Position numbers and translations under genes: made by a program. The notes beneath the pieces are model-generated. The model saw nothing but the letters and a program-made list of their open reading frames with translations, did no database searches and was not told the origin of the DNA. Shown here one piece after another: positions 43,860 to 52,549 of a DNA stretch of 64,000 nucleotides. The stretch spans positions 1,984,001 to 2,048,000 of the forward strand of contig NZ_CP016452.1 of NCBI RefSeq assembly GCF_001713395.1, read 5' to 3'. This DNA comes from Sinorhizobium sp. RAC02 (GTDB taxonomy: Bacteria; Pseudomonadota; Alphaproteobacteria; Rhizobiales; Rhizobiaceae). The first letter of the stretch is position 1, and each line of letters opens with the position of its first letter.

Positions 43860-43873
43860 TGCAATCGTTTGCT
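43860..43873. promoter_or_regulatory. LacI-type operator TGCAATCGTTTGCT (site 3, imperfect)
   Basis: Core GCAATCGTTTGC has one departure from the palindrome. It lies 48 bases before the lacI-like start, 55 bases after site 2, suiting autoregulation. Confidence 0.65.
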
Positions 43874-43920
43874 TCTCCGCCTCTTCGCGTTAATATGCCC
43901 GCGCGGACTAGGAACGAGGC

Positions 43921-44952
43921 ATGATGAAAAAACGAATTACCCTGAAGGACATAGCCCGGGAGACCGGCGTGCATGTATCGACGGTCTCCCGGGCACTTGA
44001 CCCCGTGGAGCGCAAGGCCATCACCGAGGAGGTCGCTGCACGCGTACAGGCGGCCGCGGAAAAACTCGGCTACCGGCCGAACCGCATCGCCGCGGGGCTC
44101 AGGACCAACCGCACGCTGACGGTCGGCGTGATGATCCCGGACATTACCAACCTGATCTTTCCGCCGATCCTACGCGGCATCGAGAGCGTGCTCGAACCGC
44201 TCGGCTACGCCTCGATCATCGTCAACACCGACAGCGAACGTGAACGGGAAGTGCGCCTACTCGACGTGCTGCGCGACCGTGGCGTCGACGGCATCATCCA
44301 TGCCGCCGTGCTGCGCAGCGACCCGTCGATCGCCCGCGCCGCCGAGGACGGCCTGCCGGTCGTCACGTTGAACCGAAGGGTGGAGAGTTCATCCATTCCC
44401 TATGTCATCAATGACGAGGACGGCGGCATCTGCGAGATGCTGCGCCACCTGCGTGCTCTCGGCCACCGACGCATCGCCCACATCGCCGGTCCGCAGGATC
44501 TTTCGACCGGCCAACTCCGCCTTGCAGCCTTCCGCACGGCTGCCGCGGACCAGGCGCTTGGCGTGGATGAAAACCTCATCGTCACCGCCACGCGGTTCGA
44601 CGAGCAGGACGGTGCGCGCTGCATGGCGGCCCTGCTTGCCAGTGGCGTGCCGTTCACCGCCGTGCTCTGCGCCAATGACCGCCTGGCGCTGGGCGCGATC
44701 GAGGCACTGCGCGCACGCGGCATCGACTGCCCCCGCGAGATTTCCGTCACCGGCTTCAACGACATGCCGATGCTCGACCTCATCCGCCCGCGGTTGACGA
44801 CGGTGCGCATAGAACAGTACGGCGCCGGCCAGGTCGCGGCCAAGACGCTGCTGCGCCTGCTGAACGCTGACGATCCCAAGGATGTCCCTGTCGAGACCAT
44901 TATGCCCGTCGAACTCGTCATCCGCGACAGCACGGCCCCTGCCCCGTCCTAG
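43921..44952 (+). CDS. LacI-family transcriptional regulator
   Basis: 343 residues (ATGATG start). The DNA-binding head is RITLKDIARETGVHVSTVSRAL, with the hinge helix RPNRIAAGLR. The sensing domain starts TLTVGVMIPDITNLIFPPILRGIE and includes AVLCANDRLALGAIEALR and SVTGFNDMPMLDLIRPRLTTVR. It is divergent from the second Liv operon. The matching palindromes at 43661, 43805, 43860 and 62426-62460 make it the likely regulator of both that importer and the remote catabolic operon. Confidence 0.92.
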   Translation: MMKKRITLKDIARETGVHVSTVSRALDPVERKAITEEVAARVQAAAEKLGYRPNRIAAGLRTNRTLTVGVMIPDITNLIFPPILRGIESVLEPLGYASIIVNTDSEREREVRLLDVLRDRGVDGIIHAAVLRSDPSIARAAEDGLPVVTLNRRVESSSIPYVINDEDGGICEMLRHLRALGHRRIAHIAGPQDLSTGQLRLAAFRTAAADQALGVDENLIVTATRFDEQDGARCMAALLASGVPFTAVLCANDRLALGAIEALRARGIDCPREISVTGFNDMPMLDLIRPRLTTVRIEQYGAGQVAAKTLLRLLNADDPKDVPVETIMPVELVIRDSTAPAPS

Positions 44953-44969
44953 GGTCCGTTCTCGGCGAT

Positions 44970-45869
44970 CTACTGTAATGCAGACATGAAGGCCGGCACG
45001 TGCTGCTCGAAATATTTCGAGAAGGCGGCGATGCGAGGCGGCAGGGCCTGATAGGGCGGGTAGTAAAGGGTGAGCCAAAGGTCGGGCGGCGACCAGTGCG
45101 GCAGGACATGCACCAGCCGGCCGGCCTTCAGGTGGCCCGCAACGTGGAAGCGCGGCAGCAACGCGACGCCGACGCCCTCCGCCGCCATATCGGCGAGCAT
45201 GTCACCATTGTTGGCGCTGAAGGCCCGGCCCGCGGAAATCTCGACACTCGCGCTGCCGTCCGAGAGCGTCCACGTTTCACGCCGGCTCTCGCCGCTATAG
45301 GCGAGGCATTCGTCCGGCGTCAGCTCGCCGGGGTGGTCCATCGCCGTAAACCGGCTTTCGGGTGCGGCGACGAGCACGCGAGGGATAACGCAGACCTTCC
45401 GCCAGATGGTGAACTTGTCGGAGGGCGTGGAGGAAATGCGGATAGCGAGGTCGAAATCCTGGTCGAGAATGTTGACGAAGCCGTCGGCCAGCGAGATTTC
45501 AAAATTGATCTTCGGATAGAGCTTTCGAAACCCCGACAGGATCGGCGGCAGCACCGCCTTGCCGAACCAGGTCGGCGCGCTGATGCGCAGCCGCCCCTGG
45601 TCCACCTTGTGCGCGTCCATCACATCCTTGCGCGCCGTATCGATCGCCTGGATGGCCGGCTGGATCTGCGCTGCGAAGACCGCGCCGTCCGTCGTCAGCG
45701 ACACCTGCCGTGTCGTGCGCACGAAGAGCTGGACGCCGAGTTCGTCTTCCAGCGCGGCAATCGCCCGCGTGATGGCGGCCGGCGCCATGTTCAGTTCCCG
45801 CGCCACCTGGGCAAAGTTTCGTTTCTCCGCGGCGAGCAGGAAGATGCGCAGGGCCTTGTAATCGTTCAT
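44970..45869 (-). CDS. LysR-family transcriptional regulator
   Basis: 299 residues. Winged helix RIFLLAAEKRNFAQVARELNMAPAAITRAIAALEDELGVQLFVRTTR, then RLRISAPTWFGKAVLPPILSGF as in the CrgA/DmlR-like LysR subgroup. Divergent from the second ycaC-like gene, its probable target. GCAATTCA is repeated at 45889-45896 and 45912-45919 in the shared promoter region. Convergent with the lacI-like gene, with only 17 bases between stops. Confidence 0.9.
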   Translation of the reverse strand: MNDYKALRIFLLAAEKRNFAQVARELNMAPAAITRAIAALEDELGVQLFVRTTRQVSLTTDGAVFAAQIQPAIQAIDTARKDVMDAHKVDQGRLRISAPTWFGKAVLPPILSGFRKLYPKINFEISLADGFVNILDQDFDLAIRISSTPSDKFTIWRKVCVIPRVLVAAPESRFTAMDHPGELTPDECLAYSGESRRETWTLSDGSASVEISAGRAFSANNGDMLADMAAEGVGVALLPRFHVAGHLKAGRLVHVLPHWSPPDLWLTLYYPPYQALPPRIAAFSKYFEQHVPAFMSALQ

Positions 45870-46036
45870 CTCGATTATTTCCTTAATCGCAATTCAATCA
45901 ACATTATTATTGCAATTCAGCGACGCAATCAACCGCGCTACACCTATCTCCATCGAAACACAGACACCCGCAGAAACCGGCGAAGACAACGGCAAAAGCC
46001 CTTCTTCCCACCCAACCAAAGAGAGAGGAACACACC

Positions 46037-46726
46037 ATGTCCGGCAAACTCGAAGTCCTGACCCCGCAGAACAGCCAGCTCATCTTCATCGACCAGCAGC
46101 CGCAGATGGCCTTCGGTGTCCAGTCGATCGACCGCCAGGTGCTGAAGAACAATGTCGTCGGTCTCGCCAAGGCCGCCAAGGTCTTCGACATCCCGACGAC
46201 GATCACCACCGTCGAGACCGGCTCCTTCTCCGGCCACACCTATCCCGAACTGCTCGCCGTCTTCCCGGAAAACGACATCCTCGAACGCACCTCGATGAAC
46301 TCCTGGGATGACCAGAACGTGCGCGACGCGCTGGCAAAGAATGCCGCCAACGGCCGCAAGAAGATCGTCGTCTCCGGTCTCTGGACGGAAGTCTGCAACA
46401 CCACCTTCGCGCTCTCGGCCATGCATGACACCGACTATGAAATCTACATGGTGGCCGATGCGTCCGGCGGCACCTCGCTCGATGCACACAACTACGCCAT
46501 GGACCGCATGGTGCAGGCCGGTGTCGTGCCGGTGACCTGGCAGCAGGTCCTGCTGGAATGGCAGCGTGACTGGGCCCGCAAGGAAACCTACGATGCCGTC
46601 ACCGCGATCGTGAAGGAGCATTCCGGCGCCTACGGCATGGGCATCGACTACGCCGTGACCATGGTCCACAAGGGCGAGGAACGCGTCCATCACGGCAAGC
46701 GCATCGGCCCCAACCCGGCAAAGTGA
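46037..46726 (+). CDS. YcaC-like isochorismatase-family hydrolase (second copy)
   Basis: 229 residues; GAGAGGAAC upstream of the ATG. Motifs IFIDQQPQMAFGVQ, VETGSFSGHTYPE and WTEVCNTTFAL (catalytic Cys) parallel the first copy at 21582-22238, and the C-terminal YDAVTAIVKEHSGAYGMG also aligns with it. As there, a DoxX-family gene follows. Regulated probably by the divergent LysR gene. Substrate unknown. Confidence 0.9.
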   Translation: MSGKLEVLTPQNSQLIFIDQQPQMAFGVQSIDRQVLKNNVVGLAKAAKVFDIPTTITTVETGSFSGHTYPELLAVFPENDILERTSMNSWDDQNVRDALAKNAANGRKKIVVSGLWTEVCNTTFALSAMHDTDYEIYMVADASGGTSLDAHNYAMDRMVQAGVVPVTWQQVLLEWQRDWARKETYDAVTAIVKEHSGAYGMGIDYAVTMVHKGEERVHHGKRIGPNPAK

Positions 46727-46752
46727 TCCCTCCCCGTTTCAGACAACAGGCC

Positions 46753-46768
46753 GGCCCCGCAAGGGGCC
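46753..46768. terminator. Small hairpin after the second ycaC-like gene
   Basis: GGCCCC-GCAA-GGGGCC with a weaker extension outside and CCTTTTG a few bases on. It lies between the ycaC-like and doxX-like genes, 66 bases before the next start, so probably attenuates rather than blocks. Confidence 0.4.
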
Positions 46769-46833
46769 TGCCGCCTTTTGCCCGGCAGCGATCCCGTCTT
46801 CCCGATCGCTGCGAACCCGTTGCAGGAGAAACG

Positions 46834-47232
46834 ATGATGCTTTTTTCGACCAAACAGTTCGCGCCCTATTTGCTCAGCGTCATGAGGATGGTGTCCGCCC
46901 TCGTGCTCTTCAGCTACGGAACACAGAAGATCATCGGCTTTCCGGCAGACGACGGCGGGCCGCCGCCCGGTTCCCTGCCCTGGATTGCCGGGCTCCTCGA
47001 ACTCGTTCTCGGCTTTTCCCTGCTGGTCGGCTTCAAGATCCGCCTTTCGGCCTTCATTCTCTCCGGCCTCATGGCCTTTGCCTATTTCCTGCGCCATGCG
47101 CCGCAAGGCTTCTATCCGGCCCAGAACGGCGGCACGGCGGCGATTCTGTTCTGTTTCGTGTTTCTCTATCTTGCGTCAGCCGGCGGTGGTCCGCTCAGCC
47201 TCGACGCCGTGCGCATCAAAAGCAGGGTTTGA
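46834..47232 (+). CDS. DoxX-family membrane protein (second copy)
   Basis: 132 residues from ATG at 46834, with AGGAG seven bases upstream. Four predicted helices; YLLSVMRMVSALVLFSYGTQKIIGFP, LPWIAGLLELVLGFSLLVGF and AYFLRHAPQGFYPAQNGG fit the DoxX family closely (the FYPxxNGG block is characteristic). Second gene after the ycaC-like hydrolase; the pairing repeats the module at 21582-25029. Confidence 0.9.
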   Translation: MMLFSTKQFAPYLLSVMRMVSALVLFSYGTQKIIGFPADDGGPPPGSLPWIAGLLELVLGFSLLVGFKIRLSAFILSGLMAFAYFLRHAPQGFYPAQNGGTAAILFCFVFLYLASAGGGPLSLDAVRIKSRV

Positions 47233-47255
47233 CAGCGAAGCCCACCGCATGCCGG

Positions 47256-47546
47256 TCACCCATCGACGATGTCGCCGTAATCCAGGTGACGCGCATACCA
47301 GGCGGCCACGAAGGGGCAACGGATTACGACTTTCCGGTGACTGGCCCTGACGAGATCGAAGACGCCCGTCACCAGCCGCGAGCCGACACCCCGGCCGGAC
47401 AGTTCCTGCGGGACCTCGGTGTGGGTCAGCACCAGACGTCCATCCTCCAGGCGGTAATAGACGGTGGCAGTGCCGCCATCGACCGCCAGCTCGAAACGGT
47501 GCTGGTCTGGTCGCTCGACGACGGCATTGTTCTCCGGCTGGTTCAC
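47256..47546 (-). CDS. YjdJ-type small GNAT-like N-acetyltransferase
   Basis: 96 residues if it starts at the GTG at 47544-47546, with AAGGAAG upstream; an ATG further up adds an Arg-rich stretch without family similarity. The sequence HRFELAVDGGTATVYYRLEDGRLVLTHTEVP followed by GRGVGSRLVTGVFD and ending CPFVAAWYARHLDY is that of the minimal acetyltransferase family of E. coli YjdJ and human NATD1, with an acetyl-CoA loop. Substrate unknown. Confidence 0.85.
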   Translation of the reverse strand: MNQPENNAVVERPDQHRFELAVDGGTATVYYRLEDGRLVLTHTEVPQELSGRGVGSRLVTGVFDLVRASHRKVVIRCPFVAAWYARHLDYGDIVDG

Positions 47547-47892
47547 TGTGTGCTTCCTTCTTCTCCGCCGCGCTTCAAGCGGCCCGCTGTAGGAACTGAT
47601 GGATCGTGTGGGGGCACCCCGCGCCTGAAAGGGCCTTTGACCCGCCACTCCAGGACAACCCGGAAGAAATGGCTGGTGGTCGAGGCGGGTCGATACCTAA
47701 GTGTAGTTACGCTCAGCACGAGAGAGGCCTACCTTTCATTCATCGCGTCGCTTCCCGCGAGGCGGTTAGCGGCCTCCGGCTACTGGCTTCAGGGATCCCC
47801 TCCCCCGAAGCCGCGGACCGCCCGGTCCGCCAAGGCCGTCTCCTGCCGCCGGAGACGGCCTTTCTTTTTGGCGCGCGGTTGCAGGAAATGCT
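47547..47892. other. Intergenic region with an orphan terminator
   Basis: 346 bases with no convincing protein gene. A strong intrinsic terminator oriented for plus-strand transcription ends at 47869 although no plus-strand gene precedes it within about 600 bases. A small RNA within about 47650-47870 is possible but unproven. Confidence 0.4.
47834..47869 (+). terminator. Strong rho-independent terminator (plus-strand orientation)
   Basis: GGCCGTCTCC-N7-GGAGACGGCC, a perfect ten-base stem, followed directly by TTTCTTTTT. The stem also lies just beyond the minus-strand oxidoreductase gene (ends 47893), but the T-tract is on the plus strand. Confidence 0.75.
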
Positions 47893-48996
47893 TCAGCGGT
47901 CGAAGAGGTGCCGGAGCTGGCGGGGTTGCGATCGCAAATACTGGTTGGGCGCCCATACTCTTTCGCCGAAATGCGCAGCCGCATGCCACGGCCAGCGGGG
48001 ATCGTAGAGAATGGCGCGGGCAATCGCAACGAGATCGGCGTCTCCCACCGTAAGGATGGCTTCCGCCTGCTCGAACTCCGTGATCAGGCCGACGGCGATA
48101 ACCGGGATCGTCACATTGGCCTTGACGGTGCGGGCGAAGGGCACCTGGTAGCTCGGGCCGATGGTGATCTGCTGGTGATGCGCCAGCCCGCCTGTCGAAA
48201 CATGGATGGCCGAGCAGCCGCGTGCCTCCAGTTCCTTGCAGAAGGCGATGGTCTGTTCGGCATTCCAGCCGTTTTCCGCCCAGTCGGTCGCCGAAACCCG
48301 CATCGTTACCGGCCGCTCCGCCGGGAAGGCTTCGCGCACGGCCTCGAAGACCTCGAGGGGGAAGCGCATGCGGTTTTCCAGCGATCCGCCGTAGTCGTCG
48401 GTGCGATGGTTGGAGAGGGGCGACAGGAACTGGTGCAGCAGATAGCCGTGGGCGCCATGGATCTGAACCGCATCCAGGCCGAGCGCAGCGGCGCGGCGGG
48501 CGGCGTCGGCGAAGGCCGAACGTATCCGCGCGAGCCCGGCGCGGTCGAGCGCGGCCGGATGGTCGTAGTCGTCATGGAAAGGCACTGCACTCGGCGCGAC
48601 CGTCTTCCAGCCGCCGTCGCCGGCGGGAGCGATCTGCCGGCCGCCCTTCCAAGGCACCTCGCTCGACGCCTTTCGCCCGGCATGGCCGAGCTGGATAGCG
48701 ATCGGCATGTCCGACCAGCGGCGGACCCCGTCCAGCACCTCGCCCATCGCCCGTTCGCAGGCATCCGAATAGAGCCCGACATCACCATAGGAGATGCGCC
48801 CCTCGGGCGAGACCGCCGTCGCCTCGATGGTGAGGATGGCCGCGCCCGAGAGCGCCAGATTGCCGAGATGGATGAGATGCCAGTCAGTCATCTCGCCGTC
48901 GATGGCCGAATACTGGCACATTGGCGCGATGACGATGCGGTTTTGCAGCGTCAGCGTGCCCATTTCGAAGGGCGAGAAAAGCCTGGTTTCGCTCAT
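47893..48996 (-). CDS. NADH:flavin oxidoreductase, Old Yellow Enzyme family (YqjM/xenobiotic-reductase type)
   Basis: 367 residues from the ATG at 48994-48996, chosen for GGAG eight bases upstream. TIM-barrel FMN enzyme: NRIVIAPMCQYSA places the redox-tuning Cys27 and Tyr29 of the thermophilic-like/YqjM class, IQLGHAGRKAS, VQIHGAHGYLLHQFLSPLSNHRTDDYGG and HVSTGGLAHH follow, with a C-terminal arginine-containing WAPNQYLRS. Such enzymes reduce activated alkenes, quinones and nitro compounds with NAD(P)H. It stands alone on the minus strand. Confidence 0.93.
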   Translation of the reverse strand: MSETRLFSPFEMGTLTLQNRIVIAPMCQYSAIDGEMTDWHLIHLGNLALSGAAILTIEATAVSPEGRISYGDVGLYSDACERAMGEVLDGVRRWSDMPIAIQLGHAGRKASSEVPWKGGRQIAPAGDGGWKTVAPSAVPFHDDYDHPAALDRAGLARIRSAFADAARRAAALGLDAVQIHGAHGYLLHQFLSPLSNHRTDDYGGSLENRMRFPLEVFEAVREAFPAERPVTMRVSATDWAENGWNAEQTIAFCKELEARGCSAIHVSTGGLAHHQQITIGPSYQVPFARTVKANVTIPVIAVGLITEFEQAEAILTVGDADLVAIARAILYDPRWPWHAAAHFGERVWAPNQYLRSQPRQLRHLFDR

Positions 48997-49352
48997 GATC
49001 ATTCTCCACATAAAGGGAAGGCAGGGTCCGAAGGGGCGGCCCTGTCGATGGTTTCGCCATTACCGACGAGGCTACAATGTCCCGGCGCCGAACGGGAGCG
49101 GAAATGTTCCCGCCCGGCACCGCGTATCGCCAGGTCTTTCAGACCACTGCCAGAAAGATGACGCTCGCCACAGGACTGCGCGTGGAAATGCAGGCCGCCC
49201 CGATCACGTTCTATTGATTATCGTGTGAAACTGTATAATTTACTTATCATGTTAAATATGTGGAGATGCTAAGGCCAGTTCAAGCATGCCAATCGGGGCG
49301 CTGCCTTACTCGAGGAGGAGTAGGCGGTGATGTCATATCCAAGGAGGAGAGA
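48997..49352. other. Intergenic region before the TRAP transporter, with -10 box
   Basis: 356 bases; no gene seen. TATAAT at 49234-49239 is a perfect -10 hexamer, though no good -35 lies 16-18 bases upstream. Flanking it are two copies of TTATCRTGTKAAA (49218-49230 and 49244-49256). The region also holds the promoter of the minus-strand oxidoreductase. Confidence 0.5.
49218..49256. promoter_or_regulatory. Tandem repeat TTATCRTGTKAAA flanking the -10 box of the TRAP operon
   Basis: TTATCGTGTGAAA and TTATCATGTTAAA, 11 of 13 identical, start 26 bases apart with TATAAT between them. This geometry suits repressor binding over the promoter; no regulator gene lies beside the operon. Confidence 0.4.
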
Positions 49353-50408
49353 ATGGAATTCACCAGGCGAAAATTCATGGCGACCGCTGGAACCGCGCTT
49401 GCCGCTCCGGTTATCCTGAAGTCCACTATCGCGCGTGCTCAGGAGGTGGTCACGCTGCGGCTACACCACTTCCTGCCGCCCGCTGCCAATGTTCATCAGC
49501 ACTTGTTGACGCCCTGGGCGACGGCGCTGGACGATCAGAGCGGCGGCAAGCTCAAGGTCGAAATTTTCCCGGCCATGCAGCTCGGGGGGAAGCCGCCCCA
49601 GCTCTATGACCAGGCGGCCAACGGCGTTGTCGATATCGTCTGGACCTTGCCGGGCAATACGCCCGGGCGCTTCCCCTCGACGGAAGTCTTCGAATTGCCG
49701 TTCATCGCCGCGCAGAAGGCGGCAGTGAACGCCCCGGCCTGCGAAGACTACGCCCAGACCCATGTCGTTCAAGACACGGCCGATACAAAAATACTCTGCT
49801 TCTGGGCGCATGATCACGGCCTCATCCACACCAACACGGAAATCAAGACGAAGGAAGACCTTTCGGGCTTGAAGCTGCGCAACCCGACCCGCCTGGCCGG
49901 GGAAGCGCTGGCAGCGCTCGGCGCAACGTCGGTCGGCATGCCGACCCCGCAAATTCCCGAAGCGCTGGCGCAGCGCGCGATCGATGGCTGCGTCGTGCCG
50001 TGGGAGGTGGTGCCCTCGCTGAAGATCGACGAACTGACCTCGTATCACCTGGAAATACCGGGTACGCCGACGCTCTATACCACGACTTTCTTCCTCGCGA
50101 TGAACAAGGCGAGATATGAGGGCCTCGCCCCAGAGCTACGCGAGATCCTCGATCGCAACAGCGGCCTTGCCTTCGCAAAGGCCGCCGGCGACATGTGGGA
50201 CCGGGTCGGTGCGGAGGTTCGCGCCAAGGTCGAGGCCAGTGGCAACAACACGGTCACGACGATTAGCGAGGCGGAAAAGGCACGCTGGATCGAAGCCACG
50301 GCTCCGGTTCGCGACAAGTGGGTTGCCGATATGAAGGCGAAAGGTCTCGACGGCGAAGCCCTCGTCAAGGCCGCGCAGGATGCAATCCAGAAATACACCA
50401 AGGCCTGA
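49353..50408 (+). CDS. TRAP transporter substrate-binding protein (DctP family)
   Basis: 351 residues from the ATG at 49353, with AAGGAGGA nine bases upstream. A Tat-type leader (FTRRKFMATAGTALAAPVIL, ending ARAQEV) precedes the DctP fold: LRLHHFLPPAANVHQHLLTPWA, FPAMQLGGKPPQL, DIVWTLPGNTPGRFP and GLKLRNPTR, the last holding the arginine that binds the carboxylate of the ligand. It collects an organic acid in the periplasm for the DctQM membrane proteins next door. Ligand unknown. Confidence 0.93.
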   Translation: MEFTRRKFMATAGTALAAPVILKSTIARAQEVVTLRLHHFLPPAANVHQHLLTPWATALDDQSGGKLKVEIFPAMQLGGKPPQLYDQAANGVVDIVWTLPGNTPGRFPSTEVFELPFIAAQKAAVNAPACEDYAQTHVVQDTADTKILCFWAHDHGLIHTNTEIKTKEDLSGLKLRNPTRLAGEALAALGATSVGMPTPQIPEALAQRAIDGCVVPWEVVPSLKIDELTSYHLEIPGTPTLYTTTFFLAMNKARYEGLAPELREILDRNSGLAFAKAAGDMWDRVGAEVRAKVEASGNNTVTTISEAEKARWIEATAPVRDKWVADMKAKGLDGEALVKAAQDAIQKYTKA

Positions 50409-50415
50409 CCGGACT

Positions 50416-50444
50416 GCCGGAACGGTGCCTTTGACCGTTCCGGC
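50416..50444 (+). terminator. Attenuating hairpin between dctP- and dctQ-like genes
   Basis: GCCGGAACGGT-N7-ACCGTTCCGGC, eleven perfect pairs, starting eight bases after the binding-protein stop, followed by GATTTCTTC. Such hairpins often keep binding-protein mRNA more abundant than that of membrane subunits. Confidence 0.6.
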
Positions 50445-50474
50445 GATTTCTTCACGATCGTTACGGAGCCTTTC

Positions 50475-50981
50475 ATGGAAAAGGTTGAGCAACCTCGCCG
50501 GGATCGCCGAGCGGGCCAGGTCGAGCGCCTGGCCGGCCTGCTGGCCATGATCGGCGGCATTCTGATCTGCTTTGCAGCCTTGCTGGTGACGATCAGCGTC
50601 GCCGGACGCCGGCTGTTCAACAAACCGATCACAGGCGATTACGAACTGGTCGAAGTGAGTGTCGCTGTCGCCGTGTTCGCCTTTCTGGCCTACACGGGCG
50701 CCAAGAGCGGCCACATCGCCGTCGACACGTTCACGCTCAAACTGCCGTCCCGCATGAACGCCGCCATCGACGGGCTCTGGGATCTCGTTCTGGCCGGGTT
50801 CCTCGGCTTCTTCTCCTGGGGGCTGCTGGCTGGAGGGTTGAACGCGCGCGCCTATGGCGAAACGCTGGTCCAGATCGCCTGGCCGATCTGGCCTGTCTAT
50901 TTCGCCTGTTCCATTCACGCCGCGTTCGCCTGCCTGATCACGCTCGCGGTCGCTTTTCTCAAACTCGGAGGCGGCAAGTGA
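50475..50981 (+). CDS. TRAP transporter small permease (DctQ family)
   Basis: 168 residues with four membrane segments: LLAMIGGILICFAALLVTISV, VEVSVAVAVFAFLAY, GLWDLVLAGFLGFFSW and YFACSIHAAFACLITLAVAF. The motif NKPITGDYELVE between helices one and two is the DctQ hallmark, as is AKSGHIAVD. Partner of the large permease, whose start overlaps its stop by four bases. Confidence 0.92.
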   Translation: MEKVEQPRRDRRAGQVERLAGLLAMIGGILICFAALLVTISVAGRRLFNKPITGDYELVEVSVAVAVFAFLAYTGAKSGHIAVDTFTLKLPSRMNAAIDGLWDLVLAGFLGFFSWGLLAGGLNARAYGETLVQIAWPIWPVYFACSIHAAFACLITLAVAFLKLGGGK

Positions 50982-52420
50982 GCGGCTTTTCCATCGCATT
51001 GCTCGGATTCGGCGCCATGCTGCTGCTTATCGCGGCGCGCATGCCCATCGCACTTGCCATGCTCGTGGTCGGCGCCGGCGGCTATGCATGGCTGTCCAGC
51101 CCCCATGCCCTGGTCTACTATCTGCAAACCAACGCCTACAGCCAATTCGCCAGCTACACGCTGTCGGTCATTCCGCTGTTCGTCCTGATGGGCGCGTTGG
51201 CGGAACGCTCCGGGATCGCGGCAACGCTGCTACGCGCGTCCGAACACAGCCTTAGCCGGCTGAGGGGAGGCATGCCGATGGCGGTCATCGTCGCCTGCGC
51301 CGGTTTTGGCGCGATCTGCGGCTCCTCGGTCGCCACCACCGCCACGTTCGGAAGGGCGGCGCTGCCGGAACTGCGCCGGGCGAAGGTCGATCCGGGCCTC
51401 GGGACGGGCACCATCGCCGCCGGCGGCACCCTGGGCATTCTCATTCCGCCATCCGTCATCCTCGTCATCTACGCCATTACCGCCGAGCAGAACATCGCCA
51501 AGCTTTTCCAGGCGGCCCTGATCCCCGGGCTCATGGCGGCGGCGTTCTACATCATCGTGATCGCCATCGTCGTTCGCCGCAATCCTGAACTGGCACCGCC
51601 CATAAGCTATGCACCGCCGGCCGCGGCCCCGCGCCCGGCCTGGGCTCGCCCCGTGGGGGCAGTCCTTGTTCTTCTCGCAGCAGGCACCTGGTTCGTGGGC
51701 TACGTGGGCGTGACCGGCGCCGTGCTGCTGACGATCCTCGGCCTGCTCATGATGTTCGCCAATTTCGCCGTCATCCCGGCGGCGGGCATCGCATTCGTCG
51801 TCGTCGGCGGCATCTACGGCCAGGTGTTTACGCCGACCGAAGGAGCGGCCGTCGGGGCAGCTATCATGCTGGTGGTCGGTATCGCCCAGAGAACCCTCAA
51901 TCTGGAGGACATCAAGCAGAGCTTCCTCCAGACGGCGGAAACGACCGGCATGATTTTCCTGATCCTGCTTGGTGCGGAAGTGTTCGGCGCTTTCCTTGCG
52001 CTGACCCAGATGCCGATAACGCTCGCCTCGATGATCGGCGATTCGTCCCTGCCACCTTATGCCGTCATCTGCGCCATGATGTTGGCCTATATCGTCCTTG
52101 GCGCGGTGATGGACGAATTGGCCATGATCCTGCTGACCCTGCCGGTCTTCATACCGGTTGTTCTCACACTCGATTTCGGCATGCCGCCCGAAGATGTCGC
52201 GATCTGGTTCGGCATGCTGGTGCTTGTCGTCGTCGGCATCGGCCTTACGGCGCCGCCGATCGGCCTCAATGTCTTCATCATCAGCAAGATCGCCCGCGAT
52301 GTCCCGATCGTGCAGACCTATCGCGGCGTGCTTCCCTTCGTCATCGCGGACTTCCTCCGTCTTTCAGCGCTCATCATCTTCCCAACGATCTCGCTGTGGC
52401 TGGTGCGCCTGCTGAATTGA
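50978..52420 (+). CDS. TRAP transporter large permease (DctM family)
   Basis: 480 residues, about 12 helices; GTG start in the four-base overlap. SVIPLFVLMGALAERSGIAATLL, GFGAICGSSVATTATFGRAALPELRRAKVDP and GGTLGILIPPSVILVIYAI are classic DctM blocks, and VFTPTEGAAVGA repeats the pattern in the second half. It is the Na+-coupled channel of the TRAP system. A region of about 50 residues (IS YAPPAAAPRP onward, residues 208-270) carries extra hydrophobic sequence in mid-protein. Convergent with malic enzyme. Confidence 0.93.
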   Translation: MSGFSIALLGFGAMLLLIAARMPIALAMLVVGAGGYAWLSSPHALVYYLQTNAYSQFASYTLSVIPLFVLMGALAERSGIAATLLRASEHSLSRLRGGMPMAVIVACAGFGAICGSSVATTATFGRAALPELRRAKVDPGLGTGTIAAGGTLGILIPPSVILVIYAITAEQNIAKLFQAALIPGLMAAAFYIIVIAIVVRRNPELAPPISYAPPAAAPRPAWARPVGAVLVLLAAGTWFVGYVGVTGAVLLTILGLLMMFANFAVIPAAGIAFVVVGGIYGQVFTPTEGAAVGAAIMLVVGIAQRTLNLEDIKQSFLQTAETTGMIFLILLGAEVFGAFLALTQMPITLASMIGDSSLPPYAVICAMMLAYIVLGAVMDELAMILLTLPVFIPVVLTLDFGMPPEDVAIWFGMLVLVVVGIGLTAPPIGLNVFIISKIARDVPIVQTYRGVLPFVIADFLRLSALIIFPTISLWLVRLLN

Positions 52421-52426
52421 CGACGA

Positions 52427-52463
52427 GCGCTGCCCCGCCTGTCTTCCCCCGGCGGGGCAGCGC
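52427..52463. terminator. Bidirectional terminator between TRAP and malic enzyme genes
   Basis: GCGCTGCCCCGCC and GGCGGGGCAGCGC, thirteen perfect pairs with an 11-base loop, six bases after the dctM-like stop and 87 before the end of the convergent malic enzyme gene. Confidence 0.75.
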
Positions 52464-52549
52464 CAATCAACACCGTGCCAGATCAACCGATGGCATAGCC
52501 GGTCTTTGAACATCAAGGCGAAACGCCGCGGCCACGACGCCGGGCCTGA

